Of a stretch of 64,000 bases of DNA, positions 44,788-56,784 are shown piece after piece. The DNA is from Enterococcus alcedinis (GTDB lineage Bacteria; Bacillota; Bacilli; Lactobacillales; Enterococcaceae): contig NZ_BMDT01000007.1 of NCBI RefSeq assembly GCF_014635985.1, forward strand, positions 1 through 64,000, written 5' to 3'. Position 1 is the first letter of the stretch, and every line of letters starts with the position of its first letter. Position numbers and translations under genes: made by a program. The notes beneath the pieces were generated by a model, which did not search any database, was not told the origin of the DNA, and saw only the letters and a list, made by a program, of their open reading frames with translations.

Positions 44788-47700
44788 TTGTCGACGAATA
44801 AAGAAAAATTCGATATATTATTAGATCAAATGAATCTAAGTGCGGAATTACGGAATCATCCTCTAATCCAAACCGGAGAAATTCTCCAAGTGTTAGTTCA
44901 TAAGCAATCAAAAATTTGGGAGTTTACATTCAAGTTTTCTGAAATCTTACCTGCTGTACTGTTTCAAACATTTTATCAGCATTTGATTTTAGCGTTTAAA
45001 GAAATAGCGACGACAAAGATGGTTGTTCAACCAGTCAGCAATCAGTTTAATCAACAGTTGCTACAAGATTATTGGTTATTGTCCATGGCAGATGAGTCCT
45101 TTGATACGCCATTTGTTAAACAAGTATTAAAAACTCAAGTACCGACAATCAATGAAGAAAAAATCTACTTACCTGTTTCGAATGAGGCAGTGATTGGCAA
45201 CTTACAGCAACAGTATTTTCCTGTAATTGAAGAAAATTATCAGAAATTTGGTTTTAAACGTTTCCGGATTTTACCAAGAATAAATCAAGAACAAGTTGAA
45301 GAAGATTTAAAGGCATTAGCTCAAAGACAGCAGGAGCAACAAGAAATGTATATGCAACAAGCGGCTGAAGCGATTGCCTCAAATGAAAAACGCAAGAAAA
45401 ATAATTCAGATCTTGCGCCATTAAATGGTCCGATTCAATTAGGACGCAATATTCCTGCCGATGAACTCATTATGCCAATGAGCAATATTTTGGAAGAAGA
45501 GCGCCGAGCAACGATTCAAGGCTATGTGTTTGATGTCGAAGTCCGTGAATTACGCTCAAAACGAAAAATTATTATTATTAAAATGACCGACTACACCTCT
45601 TCTTTTATCGTTAAAAAGTTTTCGAATAATGAAAAAGATGAACAAGTCTTTGACGCAATCAAAAAAGGCATGTGGTTAAAGGTTCGTGGAAGTGTCCAAG
45701 AAGATACGTTTATGCGTGATTTAGTCATGAATGGACAAGATATTATTGAAGTGGCACACGAGAGTCGCAAAGACTATGGTCCCGAAGGAAAAAAACGGGT
45801 TGAACTTCATTTGCATTCGAATATGAGTACGATGGATGCGACGAACAGTATCAGTGACCTCGTGGCTCAAGCCGGAAAATGGGGACATAAAGCGATTGCC
45901 ATTACCGATCATGGGGGCGCGCAATCTTATCCAGATGCCCATCAGGCAGGGAAAAAAGCCGGTGTGAAGATTCTTTATGGTCTAGAAGCTAATATTGTTG
46001 ATGATGGGGTTGAAGTAGCTTATAATGCGCAACCGATTCCTTTAACCGATGCCAATTACGTTGTTTTTGACGTTGAGACAACAGGTCTATCAGCTGTTTA
46101 TGACACAATCATTGAATTAGCTGCAGTTAAAATGAATAAAGGCAATATCGAGCAGACGTTTGAAGAATTTATTGATCCAGGACATCCATTATCGAAAACA
46201 ACCATTGAGTTAACAGGGATAACCGATGAGATGGTTCGTGGCTCTAAAAGCGAAGAGACCGTCATTCGTGCCTTTCATGAATTTACCAAAGATTGTATTT
46301 TAGTGGCCCATAATGCATCCTTTGATATGGGATTCTTAAATATGACGTATAAAAAATATGGACTACCTGAAGCCGATAACCCCGTGATTGACACCTTAGA
46401 ATTGGCACGCTACTTGTATCCTGAATACAAACGTTTTGGTTTAGGTGTGTTATCTAAGCGATTTGGTGTCGATCTAACACAACATCACCGAGCGATTTAT
46501 GATGCGGAAGCAACCGCACAACTGGCTTGGATTTTTATCAAAGAAGCGATGGAAAAACACGAGATGTTATTGCACGAGGATTTGAACCGTCATGTGGGTG
46601 GAGCCAATTCGATCAAAGCGGCGCGACCGTTTCATGCCATAATTATGGCGCAAACGCAAGCCGGGCTTAAAAATCTTTTTAAACTAATTTCGTTATCGAA
46701 TATTCAGTATTTCCACAATAAGCAGCCGCGCATTCCACGGTCAGAGTTAAATAAGTTACGTGAAGGCTTACTTGTTGGAACTGCGTGTGATAAAGGTGAA
46801 GTTTTTGTGGCAATGATGCAAAAAGGTTACGAAGCAGCGAAAGAAAAAGCGGCTTTCTATGACTATATCGAAGTCATGCCTAAAGAAGTTTATGCCCATT
46901 TAATTGAGCAAGAATTAGTCAAAAATGAAAAAGACTTAGAAGATATTATTGCCAAACTCGTTCAAATTGGTAAAGAGTTAAATAAACCGGTCGTAGCTAC
47001 GGGGAATGTCCACTATTTAAACGAGGAAGACGCGATTTATCGTAAAATTCTAGTCAATTCAATGGGACATGCGAATCCGTTGAATCGCCATTCCTTACCA
47101 AAAGTGCATTTCCGGACGACCGATGAGATGCTAACGGCTTTTCAATTTTTAGGAAATGATGTGGCGGAAGAAATCGTCATTACGAATCCGAATAAAATTG
47201 TCGATCTCTGCGATGAAGTCTCACCCGTCAAAACCGATTTGTATACACCGAAGATTCCAGGTTCAGAAGATGAAATCAGAAAACTCAGTTACGATCGAGC
47301 GGAAGAACTTTATGGGAGTCCTTTACCTGAAATTGTCGAGAAACGTTTAGAAAAAGAACTGAAATCGATTATCGGAAATGGATTTGCGGTTATTTATTTA
47401 ATTTCACAAAAACTCGTTTTGAAGAGTAATGAGGATGGTTATCTCGTTGGTTCTCGTGGTTCGGTTGGTTCGAGTTTCGTTGCGACGATGACAGGTATTA
47501 CGGAAGTGAATCCTTTAGCTCCCCATTATCATTGTCCGAAATGTCAATATTCGGAGTTCTACGAAGACGGTTCTTACGGTTCCGGTTTTGATATGCCCGA
47601 AAAAGACTGTCCGAACTGTCAAGCAGCCTTGAAGAAAGATGGACACGATATCCCGTTTGAAACCTTTTTAGGTTTCCACGGAGACAAAGTTCCTGATATC

Positions 47701-49125
47701 GATTTGAACTTCTCAGGAGAGTATCAACCGGTTGCCCATAATTATACGAAAGAATTGTTTGGTGAAGAGTATGTTTACCGTGCCGGGACCATCGGAACGG
47801 TGGCGGATAAAACCGCCTTTGGTTACGTGAAAGGCTATGAACGTGACAATAATTTACACTTAAGAAGTGCCGAAATCGATCGCTTAGCGAAAGGTTCAAC
47901 CGGTGTTCGTCGGACAACTGGACAACACCCGGGTGGGATTATTGTTATTCCAGAGTATATGGATGTTTATGATTTTACACCGATTCAATTTCCAGCCGAT
48001 GATTTAGAATCTGAGTGGAAAACGACGCACTTTGATTTCCATTCGATTCATGACAATATTTTAAAACTCGATATCCTCGGTCACGATGATCCAACAGTCA
48101 TTCGGATGTTGCAAGATTTATCAGGCATTGATCCGGTTACAATCCCAACACATGATCCAGAAGTCATGCGGATTTTTGAAGGAACCGAAGTCTTAGGTGT
48201 GACGCCAGAACAAATCTATTCGAAGACTGGAACGCTGGGTATCCCCGAATTCGGGACCCGTTTTGTTCGAGGGATGTTAGAGCAGACTCATCCTTCAACA
48301 TTTGCTGAATTGGTCCAAATTTCAGGATTATCTCACGGAACCGACGTTTGGTTAGGCAACGCCGAAGAATTAATTCGTAACGGAACAGCTGACTTAGCGA
48401 ACGTAATTGGTTGTCGTGATGATATTATGGTCTACTTAATGCATGCCGGTCTTGACGACGGGATTGCCTTCAATATTATGGAGGGTGTACGTAAAGGAAA
48501 AGGGATTCCAGACGACTGGCAAGCAGAGATGCGTAAACAAAATGTGCCAGAATGGTATATTGAATCGTGTCTTAAAATCAAATACATGTTCCCGAAAGCC
48601 CATGCGGCAGCCTATGTATTAATGGCTCTACGTGTTGCTTATTTCAAAGTTCATTTCCCAATTCTTTATTATTGTGCCTACTTCTCTGTTCGTGCGAATG
48701 ATTTTGATTTAGTCGCAATGTCTAAAGGGAAAGATGCCGTCAAAGAGGCAATTGATGAGATTAATCATAAAGGTTTAGATGCTTCAACAAAAGAAAAGAA
48801 CTTGTTGACGGTTCTTGAAATCGCCAATGAAATGCTTGAGCGTGGTTATGAATTTGGCATGATTGATTTATATAAATCGGATGCAGAAAACTTCATTATT
48901 GAAGGCAATAAATTAATTGCACCATTTCGTGCCGTTCCAAGTTTGGGAGCCAACGTCGCCAAACAAATTTGTGAATCACGAAAAGACGGACCGTACTTGT
49001 CGAAAGAAGATTTAGCCAATCGAGGAAAAGTTTCGAAAACCTTGATTGAATATATGACGGAAAATGGCGTCTTAAAAGATTTACCAGATGAAAACCAATT
49101 ATCATTATTTGATGATATGTTCTAA
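44788..49125 (+). CDS. polC: DNA polymerase III PolC
   Basis: 1445 residues; replicative polymerase of low-GC Gram-positives. Order: N-terminal domain (1-220), OB fold (about 235-325), PHP domain ([15 protein letters not shown], about 340-420) split by a DnaQ-type 3'-5' exonuclease ([17 protein letters not shown], about 425-590), zinc cluster CPKCQYSEF...CPNCQ (about 915-950), DNIL-type catalytic Asp in DIDLNF, and C-terminal helix-hairpin-helix. TTG start with AAGGGTG upstream. Confidence 0.98.
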   Translation: MSTNKEKFDILLDQMNLSAELRNHPLIQTGEILQVLVHKQSKIWEFTFKFSEILPAVLFQTFYQHLILAFKEIATTKMVVQPVSNQFNQQLLQDYWLLSMADESFDTPFVKQVLKTQVPTINEEKIYLPVSNEAVIGNLQQQYFPVIEENYQKFGFKRFRILPRINQEQVEEDLKALAQRQQEQQEMYMQQAAEAIASNEKRKKNNSDLAPLNGPIQLGRNIPADELIMPMSNILEEERRATIQGYVFDVEVRELRSKRKIIIIKMTDYTSSFIVKKFSNNEKDEQVFDAIKKGMWLKVRGSVQEDTFMRDLVMNGQDIIEVAHESRKDYGPEGKKRVELHLHSNMSTMDATNSISDLVAQAGKWGHKAIAITDHGGAQSYPDAHQAGKKAGVKILYGLEANIVDDGVEVAYNAQPIPLTDANYVVFDVETTGLSAVYDTIIELAAVKMNKGNIEQTFEEFIDPGHPLSKTTIELTGITDEMVRGSKSEETVIRAFHEFTKDCILVAHNASFDMGFLNMTYKKYGLPEADNPVIDTLELARYLYPEYKRFGLGVLSKRFGVDLTQHHRAIYDAEATAQLAWIFIKEAMEKHEMLLHEDLNRHVGGANSIKAARPFHAIIMAQTQAGLKNLFKLISLSNIQYFHNKQPRIPRSELNKLREGLLVGTACDKGEVFVAMMQKGYEAAKEKAAFYDYIEVMPKEVYAHLIEQELVKNEKDLEDIIAKLVQIGKELNKPVVATGNVHYLNEEDAIYRKILVNSMGHANPLNRHSLPKVHFRTTDEMLTAFQFLGNDVAEEIVITNPNKIVDLCDEVSPVKTDLYTPKIPGSEDEIRKLSYDRAEELYGSPLPEIVEKRLEKELKSIIGNGFAVIYLISQKLVLKSNEDGYLVGSRGSVGSSFVATMTGITEVNPLAPHYHCPKCQYSEFYEDGSYGSGFDMPEKDCPNCQAALKKDGHDIPFETFLGFHGDKVPDIDLNFSGEYQPVAHNYTKELFGEEYVYRAGTIGTVADKTAFGYVKGYERDNNLHLRSAEIDRLAKGSTGVRRTTGQHPGGIIVIPEYMDVYDFTPIQFPADDLESEWKTTHFDFHSIHDNILKLDILGHDDPTVIRMLQDLSGIDPVTIPTHDPEVMRIFEGTEVLGVTPEQIYSKTGTLGIPEFGTRFVRGMLEQTHPSTFAELVQISGLSHGTDVWLGNAEELIRNGTADLANVIGCRDDIMVYLMHAGLDDGIAFNIMEGVRKGKGIPDDWQAEMRKQNVPEWYIESCLKIKYMFPKAHAAAYVLMALRVAYFKVHFPILYYCAYFSVRANDFDLVAMSKGKDAVKEAIDEINHKGLDASTKEKNLLTVLEIANEMLERGYEFGMIDLYKSDAENFIIEGNKLIAPFRAVPSLGANVAKQICESRKDGPYLSKEDLANRGKVSKTLIEYMTENGVLKDLPDENQLSLFDDMF

Positions 49126-49132
49126 AATAAGG

Positions 49133-49170
49133 TTGTCCTACGAAGAAATTCTTTGTAGGGCAATTTTTTT
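49133..49170 (+). terminator. polC terminator
   Basis: TTGTCCTACGAAG / CTTTGTAGGGCAA stem with wobble pairs, then seven T. Confidence 0.85.
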
Positions 49171-49239
49171 GCCTACAATTATATTTTCTTTAACCGATAA
49201 CTACAGTAGATAGGCTGTTTTCGAAAGGACGGACATAAA

Positions 49240-51300
49240 ATGATGAAATTTTTTAAAAAAGAACGTGAGCGAAGCTTTGCAAAAGCTGTCGGCGGGATTT
49301 TAATTGCAATTGCTCTGATTCCGATTATTACACTGCTGCTGACGTCACTGCGATCTTCCACGAATTTATTAGTTGAACGCAATCAAACAACTCAATTGAC
49401 GGTTTCACGCTCGGTGACCGAAGTGCAACAATCGATTTTTGATGCCGGTAACGCGAAAATTAATGATTTTTTAGCTTTACCAGAGTTTCAGTCATCGTTT
49501 GACTTGAGAAAGATTGAGCAAGTGATTAAGTACGCTAGTATTGGGGATACGAATACGATTCAAGTGGTTTTTGCAACGGAAAAAGATCAATATACTTCGT
49601 TGAATGAAGTCCCGGCGGATTATGTTCCTTCTAGCAGAGGGTGGTATCAGACTGCTATGGATAAAAAAGGTGAAATCATTCGAACCGAACCTTATTTAGC
49701 CGCAAATGGATCCGGTTACGTCAACACGTTAGCTAAAGCCTTTCAAAACAAAAAAGGTGAGTGGGGCGTGTTAATGATTGATGTTTCTTATCAAAATCTT
49801 TCGAACATGTTGCGTCATTTATCGGTCGGTCGTACAGGCGAGGTCTATCTCGTTTCGAGTACTGGTATTATTATTAGTTCATCCGACACATCTGTTGTTG
49901 GAGAAGAAGTCTCAACGATTTACCCAAGTTTTACTAAAGTTCAAGAGAGTAATGCTGTTAGCGGTCATATCGAGGTTGACGATGGCAAATTAATGCGATT
50001 ATTCTATGATAAATCCAGTCTAGACAGTGATTTGTGGGTGTTAATCAATATTAATTCGGACGAATATCAACAAGAACGAAATGCTTTAATCTTCTCCTCG
50101 TTAATTGTCTTAGTGATTATGACGATTCTCGTTCTTATAGCAGCATTCGCTTTTACAACGCTTGTAAAAGAAATTATTAACCGTTTGATTGAACAATTCC
50201 ATAAAATTAGTACCGGAAAACTCGAGACGATTCAAGGTCGTGACAAAAAAGAAGCGATTCGTTGGGCGCCTAAACAATTGGCGCAATTATATATTTATCC
50301 AGATCCAAAGGGTTCAGAGATTCATCGCTTAATTGATCAATACAACAAAATGATTGAATCAGTTGGTTCGTTAATCACGAGAGTAAAAGAGGAAAGCCAA
50401 CATGTTGCCACGATGTCTGATTCTTTATTAGACTTATCAAAACAAACCAATACGGCAACGGAAGAAGTCGCTGAAACAATCAATGGCATTGCTGAAGTGA
50501 CAAGTTCCCAAGCAACTGAAACGCAAAATAGCGTGGTGCAAGTTCAAGAATTGTCGACAGTTGTGAGTCATTTAATGAGCAATGTAACGACGATGTCAAC
50601 AAAATCAGAGGAATCGTTGAGTATTAACCAACAAAGCCTGTCGGTCATGGATGAAGTGAATAATAATTGGCAACGTGAACTAAACCAAATGATGCAACTT
50701 GTCAAAAATATGGAGGGAATGAATACGAATATTCAAGACATTAATAAGATTATTAATGTAATCAACGATATTTCGTATCAAACCAACTTATTGGCGCTGA
50801 ACGCATCGATTGAGGCAGCGCGTGCAGGAGAGTCAGGTAGAGGTTTTGCAGTTGTTGCAACTGAGATTCGCCAACTTGCAGAACAAAGTAAAACGTCAAC
50901 TGAAGAAATTGAAACAATTATCGCTCGAATTCAAGCGCAATCGATAGAGATGGTACATCAGACTTCGGATTCATTGACTGGTGGCGAAAAGCAATCACAT
51001 CTGATTCAACAAGCGATTACGTCATCTAATGAAGTTTTCCAACGTAGTAATGAATTGATTGATGGCGTAACAACGATACAAGAAGCCACAAATGAAATTG
51101 TGACAATTGAACAAGTCGTTCTAGAAAATTTAGAATCGATATCAGCTTCAACCGAAGAAAATGCGGCAGGAACAGAAGAAGTTTCAGCCAATGCGGAAGA
51201 AGTGTTAGCGACGATGGAAGAATTTATTGGACATGTCGCAGAGCTTCGGACAATTTCTGAGGACTTACGTGAATTGACGGATGCTTTTGAGGTCGAGTAA
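49240..51300 (+). CDS. Methyl-accepting chemotaxis protein
   Basis: 686 residues. Membrane helix at about 15-38, periplasmic-side dCache-type sensor (about 45-280: [37 protein letters not shown]), second helix at about 288-312, HAMP region and a cytoplasmic signalling domain. The highly conserved hairpin tip is [19 protein letters not shown] (about 507-525). A receptor of this kind implies a motile species or one with remnants of motility. Lone gene with its own terminators. The ATG may be the first or second of two adjacent codons. Confidence 0.93.
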   Translation: MMKFFKKERERSFAKAVGGILIAIALIPIITLLLTSLRSSTNLLVERNQTTQLTVSRSVTEVQQSIFDAGNAKINDFLALPEFQSSFDLRKIEQVIKYASIGDTNTIQVVFATEKDQYTSLNEVPADYVPSSRGWYQTAMDKKGEIIRTEPYLAANGSGYVNTLAKAFQNKKGEWGVLMIDVSYQNLSNMLRHLSVGRTGEVYLVSSTGIIISSSDTSVVGEEVSTIYPSFTKVQESNAVSGHIEVDDGKLMRLFYDKSSLDSDLWVLININSDEYQQERNALIFSSLIVLVIMTILVLIAAFAFTTLVKEIINRLIEQFHKISTGKLETIQGRDKKEAIRWAPKQLAQLYIYPDPKGSEIHRLIDQYNKMIESVGSLITRVKEESQHVATMSDSLLDLSKQTNTATEEVAETINGIAEVTSSQATETQNSVVQVQELSTVVSHLMSNVTTMSTKSEESLSINQQSLSVMDEVNNNWQRELNQMMQLVKNMEGMNTNIQDINKIINVINDISYQTNLLALNASIEAARAGESGRGFAVVATEIRQLAEQSKTSTEEIETIIARIQAQSIEMVHQTSDSLTGGEKQSHLIQQAITSSNEVFQRSNELIDGVTTIQEATNEIVTIEQVVLENLESISASTEENAAGTEEVSANAEEVLATMEEFIGHVAELRTISEDLRELTDAFEVE

Positions 51301-51313
51301 TAAAAAGATTATT

Positions 51314-51348
51314 GCGCAAATCAAAATATTTTGATTTGCGCTTTTTTT
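51314..51348 (+). terminator. Chemotaxis receptor terminator
   Basis: Near-perfect palindrome GCGCAAATCAAAA / TTTTGATTTGCGC, then seven T. Confidence 0.9.
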
Positions 51349-51419
51349 AGGTTATTCATCAAGTATCAAGTAGTCAGGGTCGGTCCGTCACTTTTAAATT
51401 TTTCTGATTGAACGTATGC

Positions 51420-51469
51420 TAAAAAGCCTCTTGCACGAGCATTTTAAATGTTCATGTAAGAGGCTTTTG
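51420..51469. terminator. Second, bidirectional terminator
   Basis: AAAAGCCTCTTGCACGA / TCATGTAAGAGGCTTTT stem. Confidence 0.8.
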
Positions 51470-51485
51470 GGTTGAAGGAGGATCA

Positions 51486-52036
51486 TTATAAAGCGATATT
51501 TTTAAAAGTTAGAAGTTCCTCTTGTTTAAAAGTTAAATGGTAAAGATCGGGCATCTTCATTTTTTGAAAATCACTGTAACCGAAAGAACCAGCTGTTAGC
51601 GTATGGAACAAAACGGAAAGAGCAGTTCCATGCCCACAAATAATGATGGGGTGTTCAATCTCTTTTAAAACACCTTTAAAAGCCGGATAGACACGGTTTT
51701 TGACGTCATTGAGTGAGATTCCCCATTCAAATGTTTATAATCGAAATCAAGCCATTGTGATTGGGAAAAAGAGTCGAAATCAGCAACCCATTCTCCGACG
51801 CGACGTTCGCTAAAGGAATCAACGGTTTGGATAGCTAACGCCAATTGATCCGCGGTCGGCTTGACCGTATCTATTGTTCGCTGAAAAGGGCTCGAATAAA
51901 TTTGCTTAATTTGTTTATCGATAAAAAATTTACTCAATTGACGAGCTAATTGTTGCCCTTCAATGGTTAGTGGTGCATGTTCGTGATGGACGGATGAATC
52001 ACGAATGGAATGACGTAAAAAATAAATTTGTTTCAT
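51486..52036 (-). pseudogene. Histidine phosphatase family protein, frameshifted
   Basis: The N-terminal part reads MKQIYFLRHSIRDSS (RHG-type catalytic His in L-R-H), TIEGQQLARQLS and SSPFQRTIDTV, a phosphoglycerate-mutase-like phosphatase. After HLNGES the frame leaves the family. The family sequence resumes in the next frame (SLNDVKNRVYPAFKGVL...PIIICGHGTALSVLFH..., with the second catalytic His in CGHG) and runs to the stop at 51486. One G missing in the run at 51721-51724 (minus strand GGGG) explains it. Either a true frameshift or a sequencing error in a homopolymer. Confidence 0.8.
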
Positions 52037-52060
52037 GCGAAGGCTACACTCCTAGGCGTT

Positions 52061-53437
52061 TTATTTTTTTGTTAATTTGACAACGACTTCACAACGCGCA
52101 GTTTGAGGGAACATGTCGACGGATTGTAAATAATCAACGTGGTATTTTTTCGTTAAGACTTGTAAATCACGAGCTAAGGTTGAAACATTACAAGAGACGT
52201 AGACGAGTTTTTTGGCAGGATAAGTAATCAAGGCGTTAAGTAGCTCTTCACCTAAGCCTGTTCGAGGTGGGTCAACGACAATCGCATCGGGTTTAAAACC
52301 TGAGCGTAACCATTGAGGCAATAACTCTTCAGCAGTCCCGACCTCATAACGTGTGTTTTTAAAGCCTTTGCGTACAGCATTCGCTTTCGCGTCATCAATC
52401 GCTTGTGGGACGATATCCATGCCACGAACCTCTTTGGCTAAATGAGCGAGACTCAGTCCAATCGTACCGACACCACAGTAGGCATCAACGAGTGATTCGT
52501 TCTCGTTTAATGAGAGGGCTTTGCGTGCTTCGTCATACAAGACTTTTGTTTGCTTTGGATTTAATTGGAAAAAGGCTCTTGGTGACAAATCAAACGTCAG
52601 GTCATTAATTTTTTCCTCAATGGCTTCTTGTCCCCAAAGGTGGATGGTCTCATCGCCCATCACAAGTGATGTTTTTTTGTTCTGTACGTTTTGCATAATT
52701 GAAACGACTTCGGGTAGTTTTTCGTTGATCTCTCGAATTAAATGATTTTTCTTTGGTAATTTAGGCGTTGACGTAATAAAGACAAGTTGAACTTGTCCCG
52801 TTTCAATGCCAATACGGACCATCAACGTTCTTAAAATACCGCTATTTTTATGTTCGTTATAAATGGGTAGCTGATAGTGATTAATCAGTTCTAGCACGGT
52901 ATTTAACACTTTTTGGGTAGTTTCTTCTTGAACGAGACAATCATCAATTGCAACTAGGCGATGGGAGTTCATTTCATATAGACCGGCTTCTGCTTGTTGG
53001 GTCTCTTCATTGAATTGCAATTGGAACTGTGCTTTGTTTCGATAATGCCAAGGCTCATCCATACCGATGGTGTCTTTTAATTGATAGTTATGGTAATCGG
53101 TCGGTTTGAATTTTTCTAGAGATTGTTTGAGTAAATCCTTTTTAAAGTCTAATTGCTTCTTGTAGGTTAAATGCTGTAATTGACAACCACCGCAACGATC
53201 GTAAAATTCGCAAGGAGGCTCAATTCGATCCGGGCTGACTTTGATCATTTTAATCAGTTCGGCTTCAGCAAATTTTGGCGAGGCCTTTGTGACACGAACT
53301 TGGACTTCTTCACCGGGTAATACTCGAGGAACAAAAACGATAAGTCGTTTATAGTAACCGATGCCTTCGCCGTTAATTCCTAGACGTTTAATTTTAATTT
53401 GTAATGTTTGGTTGGGTGTTACTTGTACTTGATTCAT
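52061..53437 (-). CDS. rlmD: 23S rRNA (uracil-5-)-methyltransferase, RlmD/RumA type
   Basis: 458 residues. N-terminal TRAM domain (about 5-62), the iron-sulfur cluster cysteines in C-E-F-Y-D-R-C-G-G-C-Q (about 77-87) with a fourth Cys in DDCLVQEE (about 168). The SAM fold follows (DAYCGVGTIGLSLA, about 318-331) with VDPPRTGL and the catalytic V-S-C-N-V-S-T near 415. Uses SAM to make m5U in 23S rRNA. Firmicutes often have two such genes, so RlmCD is an alternative name. Confidence 0.93.
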   Translation of the reverse strand: MNQVQVTPNQTLQIKIKRLGINGEGIGYYKRLIVFVPRVLPGEEVQVRVTKASPKFAEAELIKMIKVSPDRIEPPCEFYDRCGGCQLQHLTYKKQLDFKKDLLKQSLEKFKPTDYHNYQLKDTIGMDEPWHYRNKAQFQLQFNEETQQAEAGLYEMNSHRLVAIDDCLVQEETTQKVLNTVLELINHYQLPIYNEHKNSGILRTLMVRIGIETGQVQLVFITSTPKLPKKNHLIREINEKLPEVVSIMQNVQNKKTSLVMGDETIHLWGQEAIEEKINDLTFDLSPRAFFQLNPKQTKVLYDEARKALSLNENESLVDAYCGVGTIGLSLAHLAKEVRGMDIVPQAIDDAKANAVRKGFKNTRYEVGTAEELLPQWLRSGFKPDAIVVDPPRTGLGEELLNALITYPAKKLVYVSCNVSTLARDLQVLTKKYHVDYLQSVDMFPQTARCEVVVKLTKK

Positions 53438-53559
53438 AAAAATGCCTCATTTTCTGGTTTAATTTTCTCGCGTCTCTTTTTTATATTTTAGCATAGTTTC
53501 CCGCCGAAATGGGAAAAGTATGATAGACTAGAAAGTGGTTATTTAAGAGGTGAAATATA

Positions 53560-54354
53560 ATGGAAATTAAACAAATTCGATTAGAAAAAAATGGATTTTA
53601 TACGATTGTTTTTACAGAAGGGCAAGAAGTCCAAGTTTCAGAGGATTTACTCGTGAAATATCGTTTACTAAAAGGCAGTGAAATTACAGCTGAACTGTTT
53701 GAAACATTAAAAGCAAGCGCAGGTTATCAAATTGGTTTACAGATGGCATACAACTACGTGAGCTACCAATTACGTAGCGAAAAAGAAATGTATCAGTATT
53801 TAAAAAAGAAAGAAGTCACAACGAAGGATGCGAAAGAAATCATCGAACGCTTAAAAGAGTTAAACTTAGTCGACGATCAAGTTTATGCCGAGAGTTATAT
53901 TCGGACGCAAATTCGGATGGGGGACAAAGGACCTTATGTTTTGAGCCAAAACTTGAAACAAAAAGGAATTGATCCGTTAATCATTGAGCAGGCGTTGTAT
54001 TTGTATACAATCGATGATCAGCAAGCAATTGCAATTAAAGTCACTGAAAAATCATGGCGTAAAAATCAAAATAAAAGCTATCAAGAAAATCTACAAAAAA
54101 TACGTGCGACATTAATGCAAAAAGGTTTTGGTAGTGAAGTGATTCAATTGGCTTTAGATGAACTTTCTTTTGAAAAAGATGAAGAAGCGGAAGAAAATGC
54201 GCTATTTATCGAAGGGGCTAAATTATTGCGCCGCCACCAACGGTTAGATCGAAGTAAAAGAATCCAAAAAATCAAGAATCAATTGTATCAAAAAGGTTTT
54301 TCGTTAGATCAAATTCAACATTTTATTGATGAGGAAGTTATAGAAGATGAGTAG
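53560..54354 (+). CDS. recX: RecA regulatory protein RecX
   Basis: 264 residues of three-helix repeats, e.g. YNYVSYQLRSEKEMYQYLKKKEV and IERLKELNLVDDQVYAESYIRTQIRMGDKGPYVLSQNLKQKGI. Modulates RecA filaments. The four-base-scale overlap with mutY suggests a repair-related unit. Divergent from rlmD, which is the classic neighbourhood in enterococci. Confidence 0.93.
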   Translation: MEIKQIRLEKNGFYTIVFTEGQEVQVSEDLLVKYRLLKGSEITAELFETLKASAGYQIGLQMAYNYVSYQLRSEKEMYQYLKKKEVTTKDAKEIIERLKELNLVDDQVYAESYIRTQIRMGDKGPYVLSQNLKQKGIDPLIIEQALYLYTIDDQQAIAIKVTEKSWRKNQNKSYQENLQKIRATLMQKGFGSEVIQLALDELSFEKDEEAEENALFIEGAKLLRRHQRLDRSKRIQKIKNQLYQKGFSLDQIQHFIDEEVIEDE

Positions 54355-55504
54355 TTCGTTAAAAAAATGGGAAGCCGCAGAAATTACGGCTTTTCAAGAA
54401 CAATTTTTATTTTGGTATTATCAGCACAAACGTACCTTACCTTGGCGTGGAACCAATAATCCCTACTTTATCTGGATATCGGAAATCATGTTACAACAGA
54501 CGAGAGTCGATACGGTGATGGGTTATTATTATCGTTTTATTGAGAAATATCCGACCATCCAAGCGTTAGCGGAAGCAGAAGAGGAAAGTCTTTTAAAAGT
54601 CTGGGAAGGCTTAGGCTATTATTCTCGTGCTCGAAATTTAAAAGTTGCTGCGCAGCAAGTCGTCAACGAATTTGGTGGTCAATTTCCTGAAACATTTGAA
54701 GAAATCCAGACCCTTAAAGGAATTGGACCTTATACGGCAGGGGCCATTAGTAGTATTGCCTTTGAGCTACCCGAACCTGCAATTGATGGGAACTTGATGC
54801 GTGTCGGTAGTCGTTTATTTGGCATTGATGCGGATATTGCTAAAGCGAGTAGTCGGAAATTCTTTGACGAGGCCTTTCGAGAAGTGATTTCTCACGAGGC
54901 ACCAGGAGACATGAACCAAGCCTTTATGGACCTGGGATCGAGTATTTGTACACCGACGAATCCTGATTGTAGTAACTGTCCTTTAAAAGACTTTTGTCAT
55001 GCCTATCAAACAAAGACACAAAGTAACTATCCGGTTAAATCAAAAAAAGTGCCACCAAAAGATGTTTACTATATTGCAGGTGTAATCGAAAATAATCAAA
55101 AAGAATTTTTGATTGTTCAACGACCTGAAAAAGGTTTGTTGGCAAAGCTATGGCATTACCCGTTAGAAGAGGTTTCAGCGGAGACTTTTAAGTCTTATCA
55201 AACAAATTACGTAAAGCAAGAACAACAATTGGCACTTGATTTAATTGCAGAAGACGAACCGTTGGATATTTTCACAGAGTTACCAATCATTTGGCAAACG
55301 AGACACTTAGGTGAAGTGAAACATGTCTTTAGTCATTTACGTTGGCATGTGTTAGTTTTTTATGGCCGTACCAATGGTAAATTTGATTTAGAAGGCGGTC
55401 ATTGGTTTGCGGAAAAAGATTTTGAATCAATCACATTTCCGACAATTCAACAAAAATTAGTCGCACAATATTCAGAAAATCAGAAAGTTCGTAAAGTTTT
55501 GTAG
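54347..55504 (+). CDS. mutY: A/G-specific adenine glycosylase
   Basis: 385 residues; removes adenine opposite 8-oxoguanine. HhH-GPD core with Q-Q-T-R-V (about 49-53), hairpin LKGIGPYTAGAI and catalytic Asp in A-I-D-G-N-L. The 4Fe-4S cluster is C-x6-C-x2-C-x5-C (CTPTNPDCSNCPLKDFC, about 205-221), and a C-terminal NUDIX-like 8-oxoG domain occupies about 240-365. Start overlaps recX. Confidence 0.96.
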   Translation: MSSSLKKWEAAEITAFQEQFLFWYYQHKRTLPWRGTNNPYFIWISEIMLQQTRVDTVMGYYYRFIEKYPTIQALAEAEEESLLKVWEGLGYYSRARNLKVAAQQVVNEFGGQFPETFEEIQTLKGIGPYTAGAISSIAFELPEPAIDGNLMRVGSRLFGIDADIAKASSRKFFDEAFREVISHEAPGDMNQAFMDLGSSICTPTNPDCSNCPLKDFCHAYQTKTQSNYPVKSKKVPPKDVYYIAGVIENNQKEFLIVQRPEKGLLAKLWHYPLEEVSAETFKSYQTNYVKQEQQLALDLIAEDEPLDIFTELPIIWQTRHLGEVKHVFSHLRWHVLVFYGRTNGKFDLEGGHWFAEKDFESITFPTIQQKLVAQYSENQKVRKVL

Positions 55505-55594
55505 GCAAATCGCTTTTTTATTGCTATAATGTTTACGATGTTGGTGTTAAATACACCCAAACAAATGCGGTTATTCGCTGAGGGAAGGTTGACT

Positions 55595-56128
55595 ATGCGC
55601 GTTCCAAAAGAAGGAGAGTTTGTCAGCATTCAAAGCTACAAACATGATGGCAAATTGCATCGTACGTGGCGTGACACCATGGTGTTGAAGACCAGTGAAT
55701 ATTCCATGATTGGCGTTAATGATCATACATTAGTTACAGAGTCAGATGGAAGGCGATGGGTAACACGAGAACCAGCGATTGTTTATTTTCATAAGAAATA
55801 CTGGTTTAATGTGATCGCTATGATTCGCGAAAAAGGTGTCTCTTATTATTGTAATCTTGCTTCACCCTACTTACTAGACGAGGAAGCGCTAAAATACATT
55901 GATTATGATTTAGATATCAAAGTTTTTCCTGATGGAGAGAAACGATTATTAGATGTGGATGAATATGAATTGCATAGTAAAATCATGGGCTATCCAGATG
56001 ATATCGATTATATTTTAAAGGAAAATGTCAAAATTTTAGTAGATTGGATTAATAACGAGAAGGGTCCTTTTTCTCAAGGGTACATCGATATATGGTACGA
56101 TCGCTACAAGCAGTTGTCGCAAAAATAA
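55595..56128 (+). CDS. ntdP: Nucleoside tri/diphosphatase NtdP (DUF402)
   Basis: 177 residues, [25 protein letters not shown]..., with [31 protein letters not shown], the DUF402 pattern with its acidic residues. B. subtilis and S. aureus homologues hydrolyse nucleoside di- and triphosphates. The ATG at 55595 is preferred (GGGAAGG upstream); the frame is open 22 codons further but with no site. Confidence 0.9.
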   Translation: MRVPKEGEFVSIQSYKHDGKLHRTWRDTMVLKTSEYSMIGVNDHTLVTESDGRRWVTREPAIVYFHKKYWFNVIAMIREKGVSYYCNLASPYLLDEEALKYIDYDLDIKVFPDGEKRLLDVDEYELHSKIMGYPDDIDYILKENVKILVDWINNEKGPFSQGYIDIWYDRYKQLSQK

Positions 56129-56130
56129 CA

Positions 56131-56161
56131 AAAAAACTGGATGAGCTTATCCAGTTTTTTT
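56131..56161. terminator. Bidirectional terminator
   Basis: AAAAAACTGGAT / ATCCAGTTTTTT stem, serves both converging genes. Confidence 0.9.
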
Positions 56162-56597
56162 ATGTCAATTTTTTTGTTAGTGTAAAATGAGGAATCCCAG
56201 CATCCATGAAACGTTCCCCTTCGACTTGATAACCAAGTTTTTGATAAAAAGCGATTGCCGATTCTTGACCACCAAGGGTGATGCTCGTAACGTGTTGCTC
56301 GCGGCAAAAATCTTCAGCAAACTGAATGAGTTGTTGTCCTAAGTGTTTGTGACGCGCTTCTTTGATGACTGCCATACGTTGTAGTTTCATTTGGTCATTT
56401 TCCAACGGCAATAAGCGAAGGGTCGCTAGCGCATGATCGTGTTCATCATATAGCACAAAATGGACGGTCAATGCTTCGTATTCATCAATTTCCAATTCTA
56501 AGGGAACTTGTTGCTCGTGCACAAAGACTTCATTGCGGATGTGTAGTGCATCGAGATAGATTTGACTCATTGTATCTCTCGTGTATTTAATCATCAT
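56160..56597 (-). CDS. GNAT-family N-acetyltransferase
   Basis: 145 residues from the ATG at 56597, which has GAGG 8 bases upstream. GNAT elements: RNEVFVHEQQVPLELEIDEYE at the N-terminus (as in ElaA/YjcF-type proteins), LQRMAVIKEARHKHLGQQLIQFAE (acetyl-CoA loop, with H-L in place of the usual G-x-G) and AIAFYQKLGYQVEGERFMDAGIPH. Substrate unknown. Confidence 0.82.
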   Translation of the reverse strand: MMIKYTRDTMSQIYLDALHIRNEVFVHEQQVPLELEIDEYEALTVHFVLYDEHDHALATLRLLPLENDQMKLQRMAVIKEARHKHLGQQLIQFAEDFCREQHVTSITLGGQESAIAFYQKLGYQVEGERFMDAGIPHFTLTKKLT

Positions 56598-56784
56598 TTT
56601 CTTCACCTCTAAAGTCAGTATAACGAGAAATTGGAGCGATGCAACAATTGTTTTTTTAAATAAGGGAATTAAACGGTAGTTATTGTTTTTTTATTGCAAA
56701 GAAACGCACTTTATGATACGATTCTCTCGTGGATAATTCCACGCTTTTTTTTATCATTAATGAACATAAGGAGAGAAAGCAACT

